A stretch of 37,777 bases of DNA from Hydrogenophilales bacterium (GTDB taxonomy: Bacteria; Pseudomonadota; Gammaproteobacteria; Burkholderiales; Eutrophovitaceae). The stretch lies in assembly GCA_902601765.1 (NCBI GenBank), contig CACKOO010000013.1, forward strand, positions 1-37,777, read 5' to 3'. The position numbers were made by a program, and so were the translations under genes. The notes under the pieces are model-generated. The model made no database searches and was not told the DNA's origin. It was given only the letters and a program-made list of their open reading frames with translations. Shown here piece after piece: positions 18,598 to 28,326 of this stretch. Numbering within the stretch: position 1 is the first letter of the stretch; each line of letters starts with the position of its first letter.

Positions 18598-19569
18598 TTA
18601 TAAAAATTTTCTGAAATAAGAAATAATAGTCTTGGGAAGCCAATTTAGACTCCCTGGAAATTTTCCAATTGTAAACCCAACATGGCCACCCGACTTAGTA
18701 TAATAGCAACTTATGTTTTTGGGTAGATTGTTCTTTTTTGGGAGATAGCGTTTATTTAAGAATGGGTCGTTTTCCGAATGTATGATCAGTAAAGGATCAT
18801 TGATTTTGTTAAGGTCATTAACAGTGCTTGCTTTTTCCCAATAGTCCTGTGTATCTATAAAACCATGTATTGGTGCGGTATAACTATCATCAAACTCCCG
18901 CAGCGATTTCGCGGTACAAATTTTTTGCATATTAAGTTTAGAAGCTAATAATTCAGTTTTCGAGATACACTTGCGTTTTAGAGTTTTCAAAAAATGCCAA
19001 CTATAGACTTTGTTGGTTCCTTTATTCAAAAGATCACCGGTGATGGTGAGATTAAAGGGCACCGAGATGCCAGCCGAAGCTGCTATGAGTTTGGTTTTAA
19101 ATGTGTCATTTAGTGATAGCCATTTTAATAAAGCATTTCCTCCGAGTGACACTCCTACAGCGAAAACCAATCCATTCCTACGCTGGCAAATTTTTTGAAT
19201 AATAAAGTTAATATCTTCAAAGTCACCTGAGTGATATGCTCGAGCTAATAAATTAGGGCTACCACTGCAACCCCGAAAATTAGGAGCAACCGCTCGCCAT
19301 TCAATAGTTTTCAGGTATCGCATCATAGCCGTAACATAGTGGCTTTGAGAGGACCCTTCGAGTCCGTGAAAAATAATAACTGTTGGTGAATCATCGGGCC
19401 CATCTAGCCAATCGAAATCGATGAAGTCCCCGTCATTAGTGTCTATTCGCTCCCTACTGTAATTGACCGGTTTCCCTCCAAGGAATAGATATGGATAGAT
19501 AGTTTGCAGCTGAGCTGTTGGCAACCACCAAGGCGGCGAGTATGGATAGTTATCATGCACGATTGTCAC
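18598..19569 (-). CDS. YheT-family alpha/beta hydrolase
   Basis: Predicted hydrolase of the UPF0017/YheT family; the natural substrate is not established, with esterase-type activity inferred from the fold. The family start is clear (SPPWWLPTAQLQTIYPYLF). The oxyanion segment HGLEGSSQSHYV is near 68-79, the nucleophile is Ser141 in GVSLGGNAL, the acid is in HSENDPFL and the base His is in GGHVGF. Length 323 is normal. It lies eight bases after waaF and five before algC, all in one direction, so it is likely co-transcribed with envelope sugar genes. Confidence 0.88.
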   Translation of the reverse strand: MTIVHDNYPYSPPWWLPTAQLQTIYPYLFLGGKPVNYSRERIDTNDGDFIDFDWLDGPDDSPTVIIFHGLEGSSQSHYVTAMMRYLKTIEWRAVAPNFRGCSGSPNLLARAYHSGDFEDINFIIQKICQRRNGLVFAVGVSLGGNALLKWLSLNDTFKTKLIAASAGISVPFNLTITGDLLNKGTNKVYSWHFLKTLKRKCISKTELLASKLNMQKICTAKSLREFDDSYTAPIHGFIDTQDYWEKASTVNDLNKINDPLLIIHSENDPFLNKRYLPKKNNLPKNISCYYTKSGGHVGFTIGKFPGSLNWLPKTIISYFRKFL

Positions 19570-19577
19570 TCTTGCGT

Positions 19578-20633
19578 CTAATAAGGATACTTAACATAAT
19601 CATCGAGTTGGTTTATCAAGTTAACTATATAATTAACATCAAGATTTTCCATACAGTTCATGTGTTCAAAGGGGCACGTTTTCTCAAAACACGGGCTACA
19701 GGAGAGGTTTAAATTTGCAATTAAAGCCTTTTGGGATAGCGGTGGTGTAAATTTAGGCGAGCTTGACCCAAAGATTGCGACTGTTGGGCGGTCTAGCGCA
19801 GCAGCCACATGCATTAGGCCTGAATCATTAGTTACTACAAGGTTGCTCATGCTAAGTATCGCTATTGCTTCATTTAGGGATGTTTTACCACACAAGTCAA
19901 CAACCACATGATTACTCGCTTGTTTTATCTTCTGTCCGGCAAAGGAATCATTTCTTGATCCTACTAAAAGTACTGCAAATCCTTTTTGCGACAATCTAAT
20001 TGCGAGCTCACCGTATTTTTTAGGTGGCCACATTTTAGATGGTCCATATTCCGCGCCAGGACAAAAACAAACAATTTTGTTTCTATGCTCTCGAATAAAC
20101 TTCCGCTCAACGGCCAGTTTAACTTGATTAGAGATTTTTAATTTTGGATGAGGACTCTCTCCTAGGCAATCACCATCTACCAAATGTGCTAGTTGGGTAT
20201 ACCGATCAACCATTCTCGGCATTTTTGTCTTGTCTAAGCTTTGGTAATTTGTCAACAACGGATATCTGAATTCACCCACATATCCAACCCTAACTGGTAT
20301 CTTTGCAAAAAATGGTATGAGGGCACTTTTAAATGAATTGGGTAGTACATAGCAAGATCGATAGCTCGTTTGCTGAATCATTGTTGCAAAATCAAATCTA
20401 CTTTTTATTCTAAGTTGGCCGTGTAAAAAAGGATTAGTTAATACATTGTCGACTTCTGGCATGCTTTCATATATCGGTTTCACCCAGGAAGCCGCAAGAA
20501 CATCAATTCTTAACGGAACATTATTTTTTTTTTTAAGGGTGGCGATAAATGGTTGGCTCATGACCGCATCCCCTATCCAAGAGGGAGCTACGACAAGTAT
20601 TTTATTCAATGAACCACTCTCAGCGATATGCAA
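19578..20633 (-). CDS. waaF: Lipopolysaccharide heptosyltransferase II
   Basis: Glycosyltransferase (GT9) adding the second heptose to the LPS inner core on the cytoplasmic face. The start ILVVAPSWIGDAVMSQPF is typical of WaaF. The C-terminal half carries CPGAEYGPSKMWPPKKYGEL, LCGKTSLNEAIAIL and the sugar-nucleotide block TNDSGLMHVAAAL...GSSSPKFTPP. It is 351 residues, near the family norm. An AGG lies about six bases before the ATG. Its presence shows the cell makes heptose-containing LPS. The zinc-finger gene ends seven bases upstream. Confidence 0.92.
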   Translation of the reverse strand: MHIAESGSLNKILVVAPSWIGDAVMSQPFIATLKKKNNVPLRIDVLAASWVKPIYESMPEVDNVLTNPFLHGQLRIKSRFDFATMIQQTSYRSCYVLPNSFKSALIPFFAKIPVRVGYVGEFRYPLLTNYQSLDKTKMPRMVDRYTQLAHLVDGDCLGESPHPKLKISNQVKLAVERKFIREHRNKIVCFCPGAEYGPSKMWPPKKYGELAIRLSQKGFAVLLVGSRNDSFAGQKIKQASNHVVVDLCGKTSLNEAIAILSMSNLVVTNDSGLMHVAAALDRPTVAIFGSSSPKFTPPLSQKALIANLNLSCSPCFEKTCPFEHMNCMENLDVNYIVNLINQLDDYVKYPY

Positions 20634-20640
20634 TCCTGTT

Positions 20641-20835
20641 CTATTTTTCTATTCTCAATGTGTAGCGGGTTCCACAGTAGGGGCACGTGGCTTCATTGAG
20701 TTTGTTAATTGGCAAATAAACCTTGGGGTGCATTTTCCAAGCGGCTTGTCCATCGAGTGGACAATGTAAGGGTAGCTCCTTATTCGATATGACAATCGAA
20801 TTTTCGGGACCGTTTTCGCCTGTGTTGGTTTCCAT
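20641..20835 (-). CDS. Small CHCC zinc-finger protein
   Basis: A 64-residue protein with a single zf-CHCC motif: Cys25, His36, Cys51 and Cys54, in the pattern LHCPLDG...HPKVYLPI...CPYCGTRY. This resembles the C-terminal zinc domain of mitochondrial NDUFS6, but the bacterial role is not settled. It sits between ilvE (4 bases) and waaF (7 bases) in one operon, and I know this ilvE-zinc finger-waaF order from betaproteobacteria. The conserved motif, its length and tight spacing make it a real gene despite its small size. Confidence 0.9.
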   Translation of the reverse strand: METNTGENGPENSIVISNKELPLHCPLDGQAAWKMHPKVYLPINKLNEATCPYCGTRYTLRIEK

Positions 20836-20839
20836 ATTA

Positions 20840-21757
20840 CTATGCTATGTAGGTTAAAAATTCTTGATACTTATTGAGTTGCCCATTTACTAATCTAAAA
20901 AATAGTGATTGTAATTTATTTGTAATTGGCCCTCTGGCCCCGTTCCCTATTGTACGACTGTCTAATTCTCGTATTGGCGTAATTTCTGCTGCGGTTCCCG
21001 TGAAAAAAGCTTCGTCGGCTAAATAAACATCGTCTCGGGTGAGCCTTCTCTGTTCGACTTTTATCCCAATATCGTCTGCTAGTCGTATTACAGTGTCTCG
21101 CGTAATACCAATAAGAGCGGAAGTAAGCTCAGGTTCATAAAGTGTATTATTTTTCACAATGAACAGATTTTCACCGGCACCTTCCGCAACAAACCCATCT
21201 ACATCAAGCAAAAGCGCTTCATCATATCCATTTTCTAGTGCTTCCTGATTAGCCAAAATTGAGTTCGCGTAAGTCCCGGAATATTTTGCTCGGCACATTG
21301 TTACGTTAACGTGATGACGTGCGTAGCTGGATGTTTTGACTCTAATACCAGATTCTAATGCTTCTTTACCAAGGTAAGCCCCCCACTCCCAAGCTGCTAT
21401 AGCTGTATGAACTTTGGCTCCAACGGGTGATACACCTCTTTTTTCCGGCCCGTAAAATGAAATTGGGCGCACATAACCTGATTCGAGATTATTTTTCTTC
21501 ACTACTTCCACGCAGGCATCGGCTAGGGTTTTTACATCATGTGGAATTTTCATCATGTAAATCTTTGCTGAATTGTGCAATCGCTCAATATGCTCATTCA
21601 AACGGAATATGGCTGGGCCGTTCTCAGTTTTGTAGGCACGCATTCCCTCGAACACCGCCAAACCATAGTGGAGGGAGTGAGAAAGCACGTGCGTCGTGGC
21701 GTCTTCCCAGGGCACCAGCTCCCCATCTTTCCATATGATTCCGTTTTCTTTTGTCAT
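20840..21757 (-). CDS. ilvE: Branched-chain amino acid aminotransferase
   Basis: Class IV PLP transaminase for the last step of leucine, isoleucine and valine synthesis with glutamate. 305 residues. The start has the family WxDGELVPWEDA and SHSLHYGLAVFEGMRAY; the PLP lysine is Lys158 in CRAKYSGTYANS; the end has FFTGTAAEITPI. First gene of the minus-strand operon ilvE-zinc finger-waaF-yheT-algC. Its promoter must lie in the 129-base divergent gap with the yhdP gene. Confidence 0.96.
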   Translation of the reverse strand: MTKENGIIWKDGELVPWEDATTHVLSHSLHYGLAVFEGMRAYKTENGPAIFRLNEHIERLHNSAKIYMMKIPHDVKTLADACVEVVKKNNLESGYVRPISFYGPEKRGVSPVGAKVHTAIAAWEWGAYLGKEALESGIRVKTSSYARHHVNVTMCRAKYSGTYANSILANQEALENGYDEALLLDVDGFVAEGAGENLFIVKNNTLYEPELTSALIGITRDTVIRLADDIGIKVEQRRLTRDDVYLADEAFFTGTAAEITPIRELDSRTIGNGARGPITNKLQSLFFRLVNGQLNKYQEFLTYIA

Positions 21758-21886
21758 TAATGTTATTCTATATGTCTAAAAAACAATCAAGTTTATATCA
21801 ACTTGGCATTAAATGCGCTAAAAAAATGCGGTTTAATGGTTCAGTAATTTCGAGAGAGAGCATTAAGTTTGGCAAGTGTAAAATTA

Positions 21887-24800
21887 ATGAAACGTTTAAT
21901 CGACCCCTTAATTCGAATTTTCAGAGCAACACTAGTATTTATAACATGGGCGTCTTTTTTTATGGCGTTGGCAGTGTTAAGTGTACGTTACCTAATTTTA
22001 CCCTCTATCAATGAATCAAAGGAATTTATTAGTGGTGTTTTGACCAAGGCGGTAGGGCAGCCGATATCTGTGGGAGAAATCAAGGGGGCTTGGATGGGTT
22101 ATAGGCCAGAGCTAAGCCTTCGAAATGTATCGGTTTTAGAAAGCGGTAATAAAGTCGTTTTAGAGCTCGGACGAGTAGACGCTGTAATTTCTCTGGCTCC
22201 CTTATTGACTGGAAAAATAGTATTTCATGCGTTAGAAATATTTAATCCAGCTTTATCGGTTCGTAGGGATGCTAAAGGAGTAATTTGGGTTGCAGGAGCC
22301 CCACTGTCTGATTATGGTTATGGCGGTAACGATATATTAAGAAAATGGATTAGCGAGCAAAGACAAATTTTGGTTCATGATGCAGTAATTCATTGGAAAG
22401 ATGATTTGGGTAAGCGACCGGAAGCTTCTATAAGAAATGCTGAGCTTCGCATAGATAATTACGCTGGCTTTCATAAGATAGGATTATCTGGAAACCCTCC
22501 GTCCGATATTGCTGAAACTTTGATTTTTAGAACTTCTTTTAAAAGCAGAGGGGACACGAATTTTTCCATCAAAGATGGTGATATTTTCTTGGAATTGAAA
22601 GCTGCTAATATTGAATCGGCAATCATACAAGAATATGGATCATCTTTGCAGGCGTTAACGCTAAAGTCAGGTTTTGGGGACATAAGGTTGTGGGGAGGCA
22701 TTGCTGATGATGAACTTCTCGAAGTTACTGCTGATGTGAATCTATCTAATCTAGTTTTTTTGAACGATATCAATTCCAGTGATTTTGCATTGAACCGATT
22801 GATTGGCATTCTAAAATGGCGCCATGACAGTCGAGAGCTAAAAGTGACCGGTCGCGATATACTTTTTGAATACGGAAATAAAGCAAATCAAGAAAAAGTT
22901 AATTTTAATTTTTCTAGGCAAACTGATGTAGAGACATCAAAGTATCAATTTAAAATTGATGCTCTAGATTTATCTTCTTTTTTTGCACTAGCTAATAAAA
23001 TCGGATTACACGGATATATTCCTAAGCAAATAACTAGCCATCATGTATCTGGTTTGTTCTATAACACAAAAGTAGGTTGGGAATATAAGGATAATGCTTT
23101 TAAAATCAGTAGACTTAAGACGGACGTTCAGGGACTGAATGTTGAGAGTTTAAATGGCGAAACTGGAATGTGGGGCATTGACGGTCAATTAGATATTTAT
23201 GAGGGTGATGGAAAAATTGCAATAGAATCAAAAAACCTCTCATTCATGCGTGAGAAAACCTTATTACAAAAAATAGATTTCACCAAGATGGATGCAACTG
23301 TTGACTGGAAGTGGGATAAAGAAAAATTAAACATAACTTCGATTGCAGGAAGTTACAAAAACAACGATATGAAAGGAACTTTTCAAGGTGGGTTTGGTAC
23401 TGAAAAAGATATTTTTGAGGTGGAGTTAAAGGTAAATGAGATTTTAGCGTCGCGTGTATGGAAGTATTTTCCCAGTAAAGCTCCCCGAACTAGCGAGTGG
23501 ATGAGAGGATCCATTAAATCAGGAATCGTATATGACGCTAAGATAATTTGGTCGGCTCCAATAGCAAAAGTACTTAAAACAAAGACCATCAGCATCAACG
23601 ATCTTCAGGGATCAGCATTTGTGAAGGATATTGAACTAGTTTACGGAGTTAATTGGCCAGCTATTAATGGACTTAGCGGTCAAATAAAACTTGCAGGTAG
23701 AGAAATCTCAATGGCCGCGCAATCTGGCAAGATATACAATTTAAATATGGCCGGATCAACAGCTAAGGTTTATCGATTGGGAACCAAAAGGGAATATATG
23801 GTTTTAGCTGGAAGAGGCAGCGGCCTAGTCGGCGGGTTTCATAAATTTATTATTGATAGTCCATTGGGTAGAAATAATATTGCGATTTTCAATAAAATTG
23901 CGGGTAATGGGGTTGGTCACGTGGCGTTCGAATACATCCGACCTTTTGGGGGCAAAGGCAAACCTCGTGTCAGTGGAGATTATCAATCATCGGGAAGCTC
24001 CTGGAGTCTGGGCGATAAGATGCCAAAATTAACCTCCTATCAACACAAGATTTTTTTTGACGGTCAAGGGATACGAAAAGGAAATGGTTCAGCGACGTTT
24101 TTAGGCGATCAACTTACGTATAATATTGCTAGGAACAAGCAGGGAGAAGTTTCAGTTGACCTCAAAGGGGGGCTGAAAACTGAAGTCTTGAATTTGTCTG
24201 ACTCGACCCTCACCAGTTTTTTAAAGGGAACTTCTAGTTGGAGCGGTAACGTTCGGAAAACTGATAACGGATTTGAATTAAAAGTTCAGTCCAAATTAAA
24301 AGGGATTTCCAGTTCCTTGCCCCATCCTTTTAGGAAGGAAAGTGGTGACTTGGTCCACGCTAATCTGCAAGTAAATTGGTTGTCTGGGGGGCAAAGAGTA
24401 GTCGAGCTGAAGCTACTTGACATAGTCACCACCCGTTTAACTGAAATAGATGGAAAGTTATTGGGAGTTATCGCTATCGGCAAAGAAGTCCAGGTGCCTG
24501 AGGGGGAGGCGGGATTGGAATTGGTGGTTGCACTTAACAGCGTTGACTTAGATCATTGGCGGCAAGTTTTTTCAGGCAAACAGGGTTCGTTTAAAGGACT
24601 TTTGGACAAAAATAAGTTGACGATTGATAAAGCTAGCTTTCGCATAGGTTCAATCAAATGGTTACAGCGACGGTTCAACAATATCGACTTGACCGTGCAA
24701 AAGGAAAAAACAGTTTGGCAAGGTTCTTTCACTGCAAGGCAAGGGAGAGGTAAAATACTTTGGTCACAAAAAAACAAAGGAAAAATTGTTGCGCGGTTTG

Positions 24801-25699
24801 ATAAATTGCATATCCCGGCACGCTCGATGGTCAAAGATACGGCGAGCAATGAGAAATCGGATATGATTCTTCCTAGTATGGATATTGTCGCGAAGGATTT
24901 TTCTTTCGAAGGCAAGTCCCTTGGAGTCCTTGAGTTAGTGGCCGATCCAACTCCTGATAATTGGAATTTGAAGCTACTTGGGTTGAGTAACATAGATGGC
25001 AAAATATTAGTAACTGGAAAAACCACCAGAGAGAATGGAGTCAAGACAGAATTACAGGTAGTTCTTAACGCTTTTGACATTGGGAAATTTTTGACTCGAA
25101 TGGGATATTCCAAAGGGGTAGATGGCGGCCAAGGAACGCTAACTGGTGATATAAGTTGGTCTGGGTTTCCATACAACATTAACTATCAGTCTCTTGGCGG
25201 TAAAATACAAATTGCGGCTAAAGATGGACAGTTTATCAAATTGGAGCCAGGAGCTGCTAAGCTGCTTGGCATATTGAGCCTTCAGGCGTTGCCAAGGAGA
25301 TTAGTTTTGGATTTCAGGGACATTTTCAGCTCAGGGTTTAATTTTGATACCATTGACAGCAATTTTGTTATAACGGATGGAGTAGCAATTACAGAAAACT
25401 TTAAAATGATTGGTCCAGCGGCTCGCGTGAACATGAGAGGAGAGATAGATCTAGAAAAGGAAAGTCAGAGACTTAATGTTGAAATTTTCCCCCAATTATC
25501 AGCGGCGGCAGCCGTTGCTGGTGCGGCTGTTGTTAATCCAGCGGTTGGTGTAGCAACCTATGTGATTCAAAAGATTTTTGGAGATCCGGTTGAGAAGATC
25601 GCATCAAAACGATATCTTGTGACTGGGAAATGGGGTGAACCTAATGTGGACCGGTTAGATATTGATGATAGAGCGTCTGGAGTTAAACCGATTAAATGA
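21887..25699 (+). CDS. yhdP: YhdP family AsmA-like envelope lipid-transport protein
   Basis: Very large (1270 residues from this start) inner-membrane-anchored periplasmic protein. It has one N-terminal transmembrane segment (about residues 12-35), a long beta-rich DUF3971 middle, and a C-terminal AsmA-like part with LPRRLVLDFRDIFSSGFNFD and PAARVNMRGEIDL, ending in a hydrophobic AAAAVAGAAVVNPAVGVATY stretch and GDPVEKIASKRYLVTGKW. E. coli YhdP works with TamB and YdbH in moving phospholipid to the outer membrane. A TTG six codons upstream (21869) keeps the frame open; I prefer the ATG because MKRLIDP followed by the helix is the common form. Neither start has a strong ribosome site. tldD follows, a frequent pairing. 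Confidence 0.9.
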   Translation: MKRLIDPLIRIFRATLVFITWASFFMALAVLSVRYLILPSINESKEFISGVLTKAVGQPISVGEIKGAWMGYRPELSLRNVSVLESGNKVVLELGRVDAVISLAPLLTGKIVFHALEIFNPALSVRRDAKGVIWVAGAPLSDYGYGGNDILRKWISEQRQILVHDAVIHWKDDLGKRPEASIRNAELRIDNYAGFHKIGLSGNPPSDIAETLIFRTSFKSRGDTNFSIKDGDIFLELKAANIESAIIQEYGSSLQALTLKSGFGDIRLWGGIADDELLEVTADVNLSNLVFLNDINSSDFALNRLIGILKWRHDSRELKVTGRDILFEYGNKANQEKVNFNFSRQTDVETSKYQFKIDALDLSSFFALANKIGLHGYIPKQITSHHVSGLFYNTKVGWEYKDNAFKISRLKTDVQGLNVESLNGETGMWGIDGQLDIYEGDGKIAIESKNLSFMREKTLLQKIDFTKMDATVDWKWDKEKLNITSIAGSYKNNDMKGTFQGGFGTEKDIFEVELKVNEILASRVWKYFPSKAPRTSEWMRGSIKSGIVYDAKIIWSAPIAKVLKTKTISINDLQGSAFVKDIELVYGVNWPAINGLSGQIKLAGREISMAAQSGKIYNLNMAGSTAKVYRLGTKREYMVLAGRGSGLVGGFHKFIIDSPLGRNNIAIFNKIAGNGVGHVAFEYIRPFGGKGKPRVSGDYQSSGSSWSLGDKMPKLTSYQHKIFFDGQGIRKGNGSATFLGDQLTYNIARNKQGEVSVDLKGGLKTEVLNLSDSTLTSFLKGTSSWSGNVRKTDNGFELKVQSKLKGISSSLPHPFRKESGDLVHANLQVNWLSGGQRVVELKLLDIVTTRLTEIDGKLLGVIAIGKEVQVPEGEAGLELVVALNSVDLDHWRQVFSGKQGSFKGLLDKNKLTIDKASFRIGSIKWLQRRFNNIDLTVQKEKTVWQGSFTARQGRGKILWSQKNKGKIVARFDKLHIPARSMVKDTASNEKSDMILPSMDIVAKDFSFEGKSLGVLELVADPTPDNWNLKLLGLSNIDGKILVTGKTTRENGVKTELQVVLNAFDIGKFLTRMGYSKGVDGGQGTLTGDISWSGFPYNINYQSLGGKIQIAAKDGQFIKLEPGAAKLLGILSLQALPRRLVLDFRDIFSSGFNFDTIDSNFVITDGVAITENFKMIGPAARVNMRGEIDLEKESQRLNVEIFPQLSAAAAVAGAAVVNPAVGVATYVIQKIFGDPVEKIASKRYLVTGKWGEPNVDRLDIDDRASGVKPIK

Positions 25700-25821
25700 T
25701 TTTAAATAGATTTAACAGTTGTATCTCTAATTGACGATATCGAGATTATGTTTTTTCGAACTTTTTTTTTCAGATTGAATCTATAACATGTTGGATTAAG
25801 ACAACGGGTGTACAATTTATT

Positions 25822-27294
25822 ATGAATAAAGACAAGGAAAACCAGTCGGCGCAAGGGCTCATGGAAACTGCGAGCCAGTTACTTTTAGCTCCCTTCAACC
25901 TAACCTCGGGGAAGATATGCGCCATCTTGGATGGAGTGATGGGAAACAATGTTGACTACGCCGATATCTACTTCGAGTATGGTCGCTCAGAAGGGTGGTC
26001 GTTGGAGGAAGGTATTGTTAAGTCCGGAAGTTTCAATATTGACCAAGGGGTTGGATTCCGAGCTGTTAGCGGGGAGAAAACCGCGTTCGCTTATTCCGAT
26101 GATATTAGTCTTGAGGCGCTGGAATCTGCTGGAAACACAGTGAAAGCGATAGGCTCTGGCCATTCAGGCCAAACAGCTCAAAAATTTGGTGTCGGTTTTT
26201 CAGAAAAGCCCTTATACGGTACCTCAGACCCCCTCATGTCCATAGGTGACGGTCAAAAAGTAGGATTATTGCGAAAAATTGAAGGATTTGCACGAGGGTT
26301 GGATAGCAGGGTCACCCAAGTGAATGTTAGCTTAGGCGGCGAGTATAAAGTAGTTTTAATGGCTCGAAATGACGGTAAAATAGTAGCTGATGTGCGACCG
26401 CTAGTGCGTTTGTCAGTTCAAGTGGTAGTAGATGAGAACGGGCGACGTGAACAAGGGTCTTCAGGGGGAGGAGGGCGTTTTGGATATGAATATTTCACGG
26501 ATAAAGTCGTTGAGTCCTATGCTAGGCAGGCCGTTGAGCAAGCTTTAGTTAATCTTCAGGCGAAACCGGCGCCAGCCGGAAGCATGACTGTAGTCCTAGG
26601 CCCCGGTTGGCCAGGCGTTCTTTTACATGAAGCCATTGGGCATGGATTGGAGGGCGACTTCAACAGAAAGGGGACCTCTGCATTTTCAGGGAGAGTAGGC
26701 GAAAGGGTAGGAGCTCCTGGGGTAACGGTTGTCGATGATGGAACAATGCTCGATCGGAGAGGTTCTCTAACGATAGATGACGAAGGAAACAAAACACAAT
26801 GTACGACTCTTATTGAGGATGGAGTATTGTGTGGGTATATGCAGGATAGTATGAATGCTCGTTTAATGAAGGTCCCTGTAACGGGGAACGGACGTAGGGA
26901 ATCATATGCTCATGTTCCTATGCCGAGGATGACAAACACATATATGATAAATGGAAACCGGGACCCAGAAGAAATACTCAAAAGTGTTAAGAATGGCTTG
27001 TATGCCGCGAATTTTGGAGGAGGTCAGGTCGATATCGTCAGTGGAAAATTTGTTTTCTCTGCGTCAGAAGCCTACTTAATAGAAAATGGTCGAATAACCC
27101 AGCCTGTGAAGGGAGCAACTCTGATTGGAAACGGACCGGATGTCCTCACAAGGGTTAAGATGATTGGAGATGATATGGCACTTGATCCTGGCATAGGCAC
27201 TTGCGGTAAAGATGGCCAAAGTGTTCCTGTAGGTGTGGGGCAGCCCACTTTACGTATCGACGATCTTACCGTTGGTGGTACAAACACAAATTAA
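25822..27294 (+). CDS. tldD: Metalloprotease TldD
   Basis: Zinc protease that with TldE/PmbA degrades unfolded peptides and matures some modified peptides. 490 residues. The metal motif is HEAIGH (His269, Glu270, His274) followed by GLEGDFNRKGTSAFSG, with the third-ligand region near GIGTCGKDGQSVPVG at the C-terminus. The start has no ribosome site. A TACAAT at 25811-25816 lies so close that transcription could begin at or next to the ATG. The partner pmbA is not in the window, as is usual. Confidence 0.95.
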   Translation: MNKDKENQSAQGLMETASQLLLAPFNLTSGKICAILDGVMGNNVDYADIYFEYGRSEGWSLEEGIVKSGSFNIDQGVGFRAVSGEKTAFAYSDDISLEALESAGNTVKAIGSGHSGQTAQKFGVGFSEKPLYGTSDPLMSIGDGQKVGLLRKIEGFARGLDSRVTQVNVSLGGEYKVVLMARNDGKIVADVRPLVRLSVQVVVDENGRREQGSSGGGGRFGYEYFTDKVVESYARQAVEQALVNLQAKPAPAGSMTVVLGPGWPGVLLHEAIGHGLEGDFNRKGTSAFSGRVGERVGAPGVTVVDDGTMLDRRGSLTIDDEGNKTQCTTLIEDGVLCGYMQDSMNARLMKVPVTGNGRRESYAHVPMPRMTNTYMINGNRDPEEILKSVKNGLYAANFGGGQVDIVSGKFVFSASEAYLIENGRITQPVKGATLIGNGPDVLTRVKMIGDDMALDPGIGTCGKDGQSVPVGVGQPTLRIDDLTVGGTNTN

Positions 27295-27318
27295 CAGTGG
27301 TTGAAGGTAAGATAACAC

Positions 27319-28260
27319 TCACTCCAAAAAGTCTTTTAGTTCTATTTGAAGGTAACATCTTTGTACGTTCTTTTTGTGATTTCTATAATACGCGGACCAA
27401 CCCGAAAATTCTATCATTTCCGCCTGATTTATAGTTTCTATCAATGATTCAGAATTATTATATAATTGGCCGACTTTTTTTCTAAGTTCCAACAGGTATT
27501 TTTCGGTGTCAAGGTTAGATACATCGCTAATTATTTTTCCAAACGCCGGTACTATTTTAATTATATTTAATGCTTTAATCTTCGATATGACTGTCAACCA
27601 ATTATCAAGATCCCCATCCTTGATATTTGGAACATGTTCACTTGAGATAACTCCTCCGGAAAATAGTGTTTGACTCTCCGGATGAAAAACCATTAAATCG
27701 CCGGCGGTTTTTAATGTCCCAAAATGAAGTAAATCTACCTGAGTTCCTCCAATCTTTAAGCTGGTATTTTTAGACCACGACACGTTGGGCGTAATTAAGC
27801 GAGTACCCATCATTTTGATTTCTAATTTAGCCCTTAGGCTTGCTAGGCATGAGCCACATTGCTTTTCAATTAACTCAATGGTTGAAGGGTGTGCCCCAAT
27901 GTTAATACCAAGGTCATAAAACGCACTTGAACCAAGTACGAAGTTCTCATTGGCATGGGTGAGTATGACTAAAACTATAGGAAGCTTTGTTTTTTCTTTA
28001 ATAATATCAATAATTTGTTTGCCAGTTTGATGAGATATGCCAGTATCAATGACAATCACCCCTGATTTGCCAATAATGAAGGCCGCATTTGAAAAACCTT
28101 CGTTTTCAACAAATCCAATATTATTTTTTTGAATTACATGTATATTGTTGGCGATCTGCGAGGATATTAGGTTCTTTGAGAAGACTCCCTGAGCAAAAAA
28201 AAGAAGTAATATCAAAAATTTCCAACTAACTTTTTTTTTGTAATGATTGGATGGAAGCAT
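27319..28260 (-). CDS. Metallo-beta-lactamase-fold protein of the quinoprotein relay type, zinc site lost
   Basis: A 313-residue secreted MBL-fold protein (signal peptide about 1-28). It has the family strand FIIGKSGVIVIDTGIS and the C-terminal RNHKKNVQRCYLQIE seen in SoxH-like proteins linked to PQQ dehydrogenases. The metal motif HxHxDH reads His102-Ala-Asn-Glu-Asn-Phe107. The usual later ligands are also replaced: Lys184 at the third His, Gly203 at the bridging Asp, Phe240 in PAFG for PGHG. A CGSC pair (Cys135, Cys138) is present. It is therefore probably not a zinc hydrolase. It may bind or redox-shuttle instead, or the subfamily may be non-canonical as a whole. Divergent from its intact paralogue at 28327, with only 66 bases between them. 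Confidence 0.8.
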   Translation of the reverse strand: MLPSNHYKKKVSWKFLILLLFFAQGVFSKNLISSQIANNIHVIQKNNIGFVENEGFSNAAFIIGKSGVIVIDTGISHQTGKQIIDIIKEKTKLPIVLVILTHANENFVLGSSAFYDLGINIGAHPSTIELIEKQCGSCLASLRAKLEIKMMGTRLITPNVSWSKNTSLKIGGTQVDLLHFGTLKTAGDLMVFHPESQTLFSGGVISSEHVPNIKDGDLDNWLTVISKIKALNIIKIVPAFGKIISDVSNLDTEKYLLELRKKVGQLYNNSESLIETINQAEMIEFSGWSAYYRNHKKNVQRCYLQIELKDFLE

Positions 28261-28326
28261 AATTTTATTAAAAAGGTATAAATGGCATTAGAATAACCGG
28301 GTTTACATTAATTGTAAGGATTTTAG

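Noticed and set aside
18593..18643. Upstream extension of the AlgC frame
   Set aside because: The extra 17 codons lie inside the yheT-like gene end and do not match the family; the ATG at 18592 gives the standard 463 residues.
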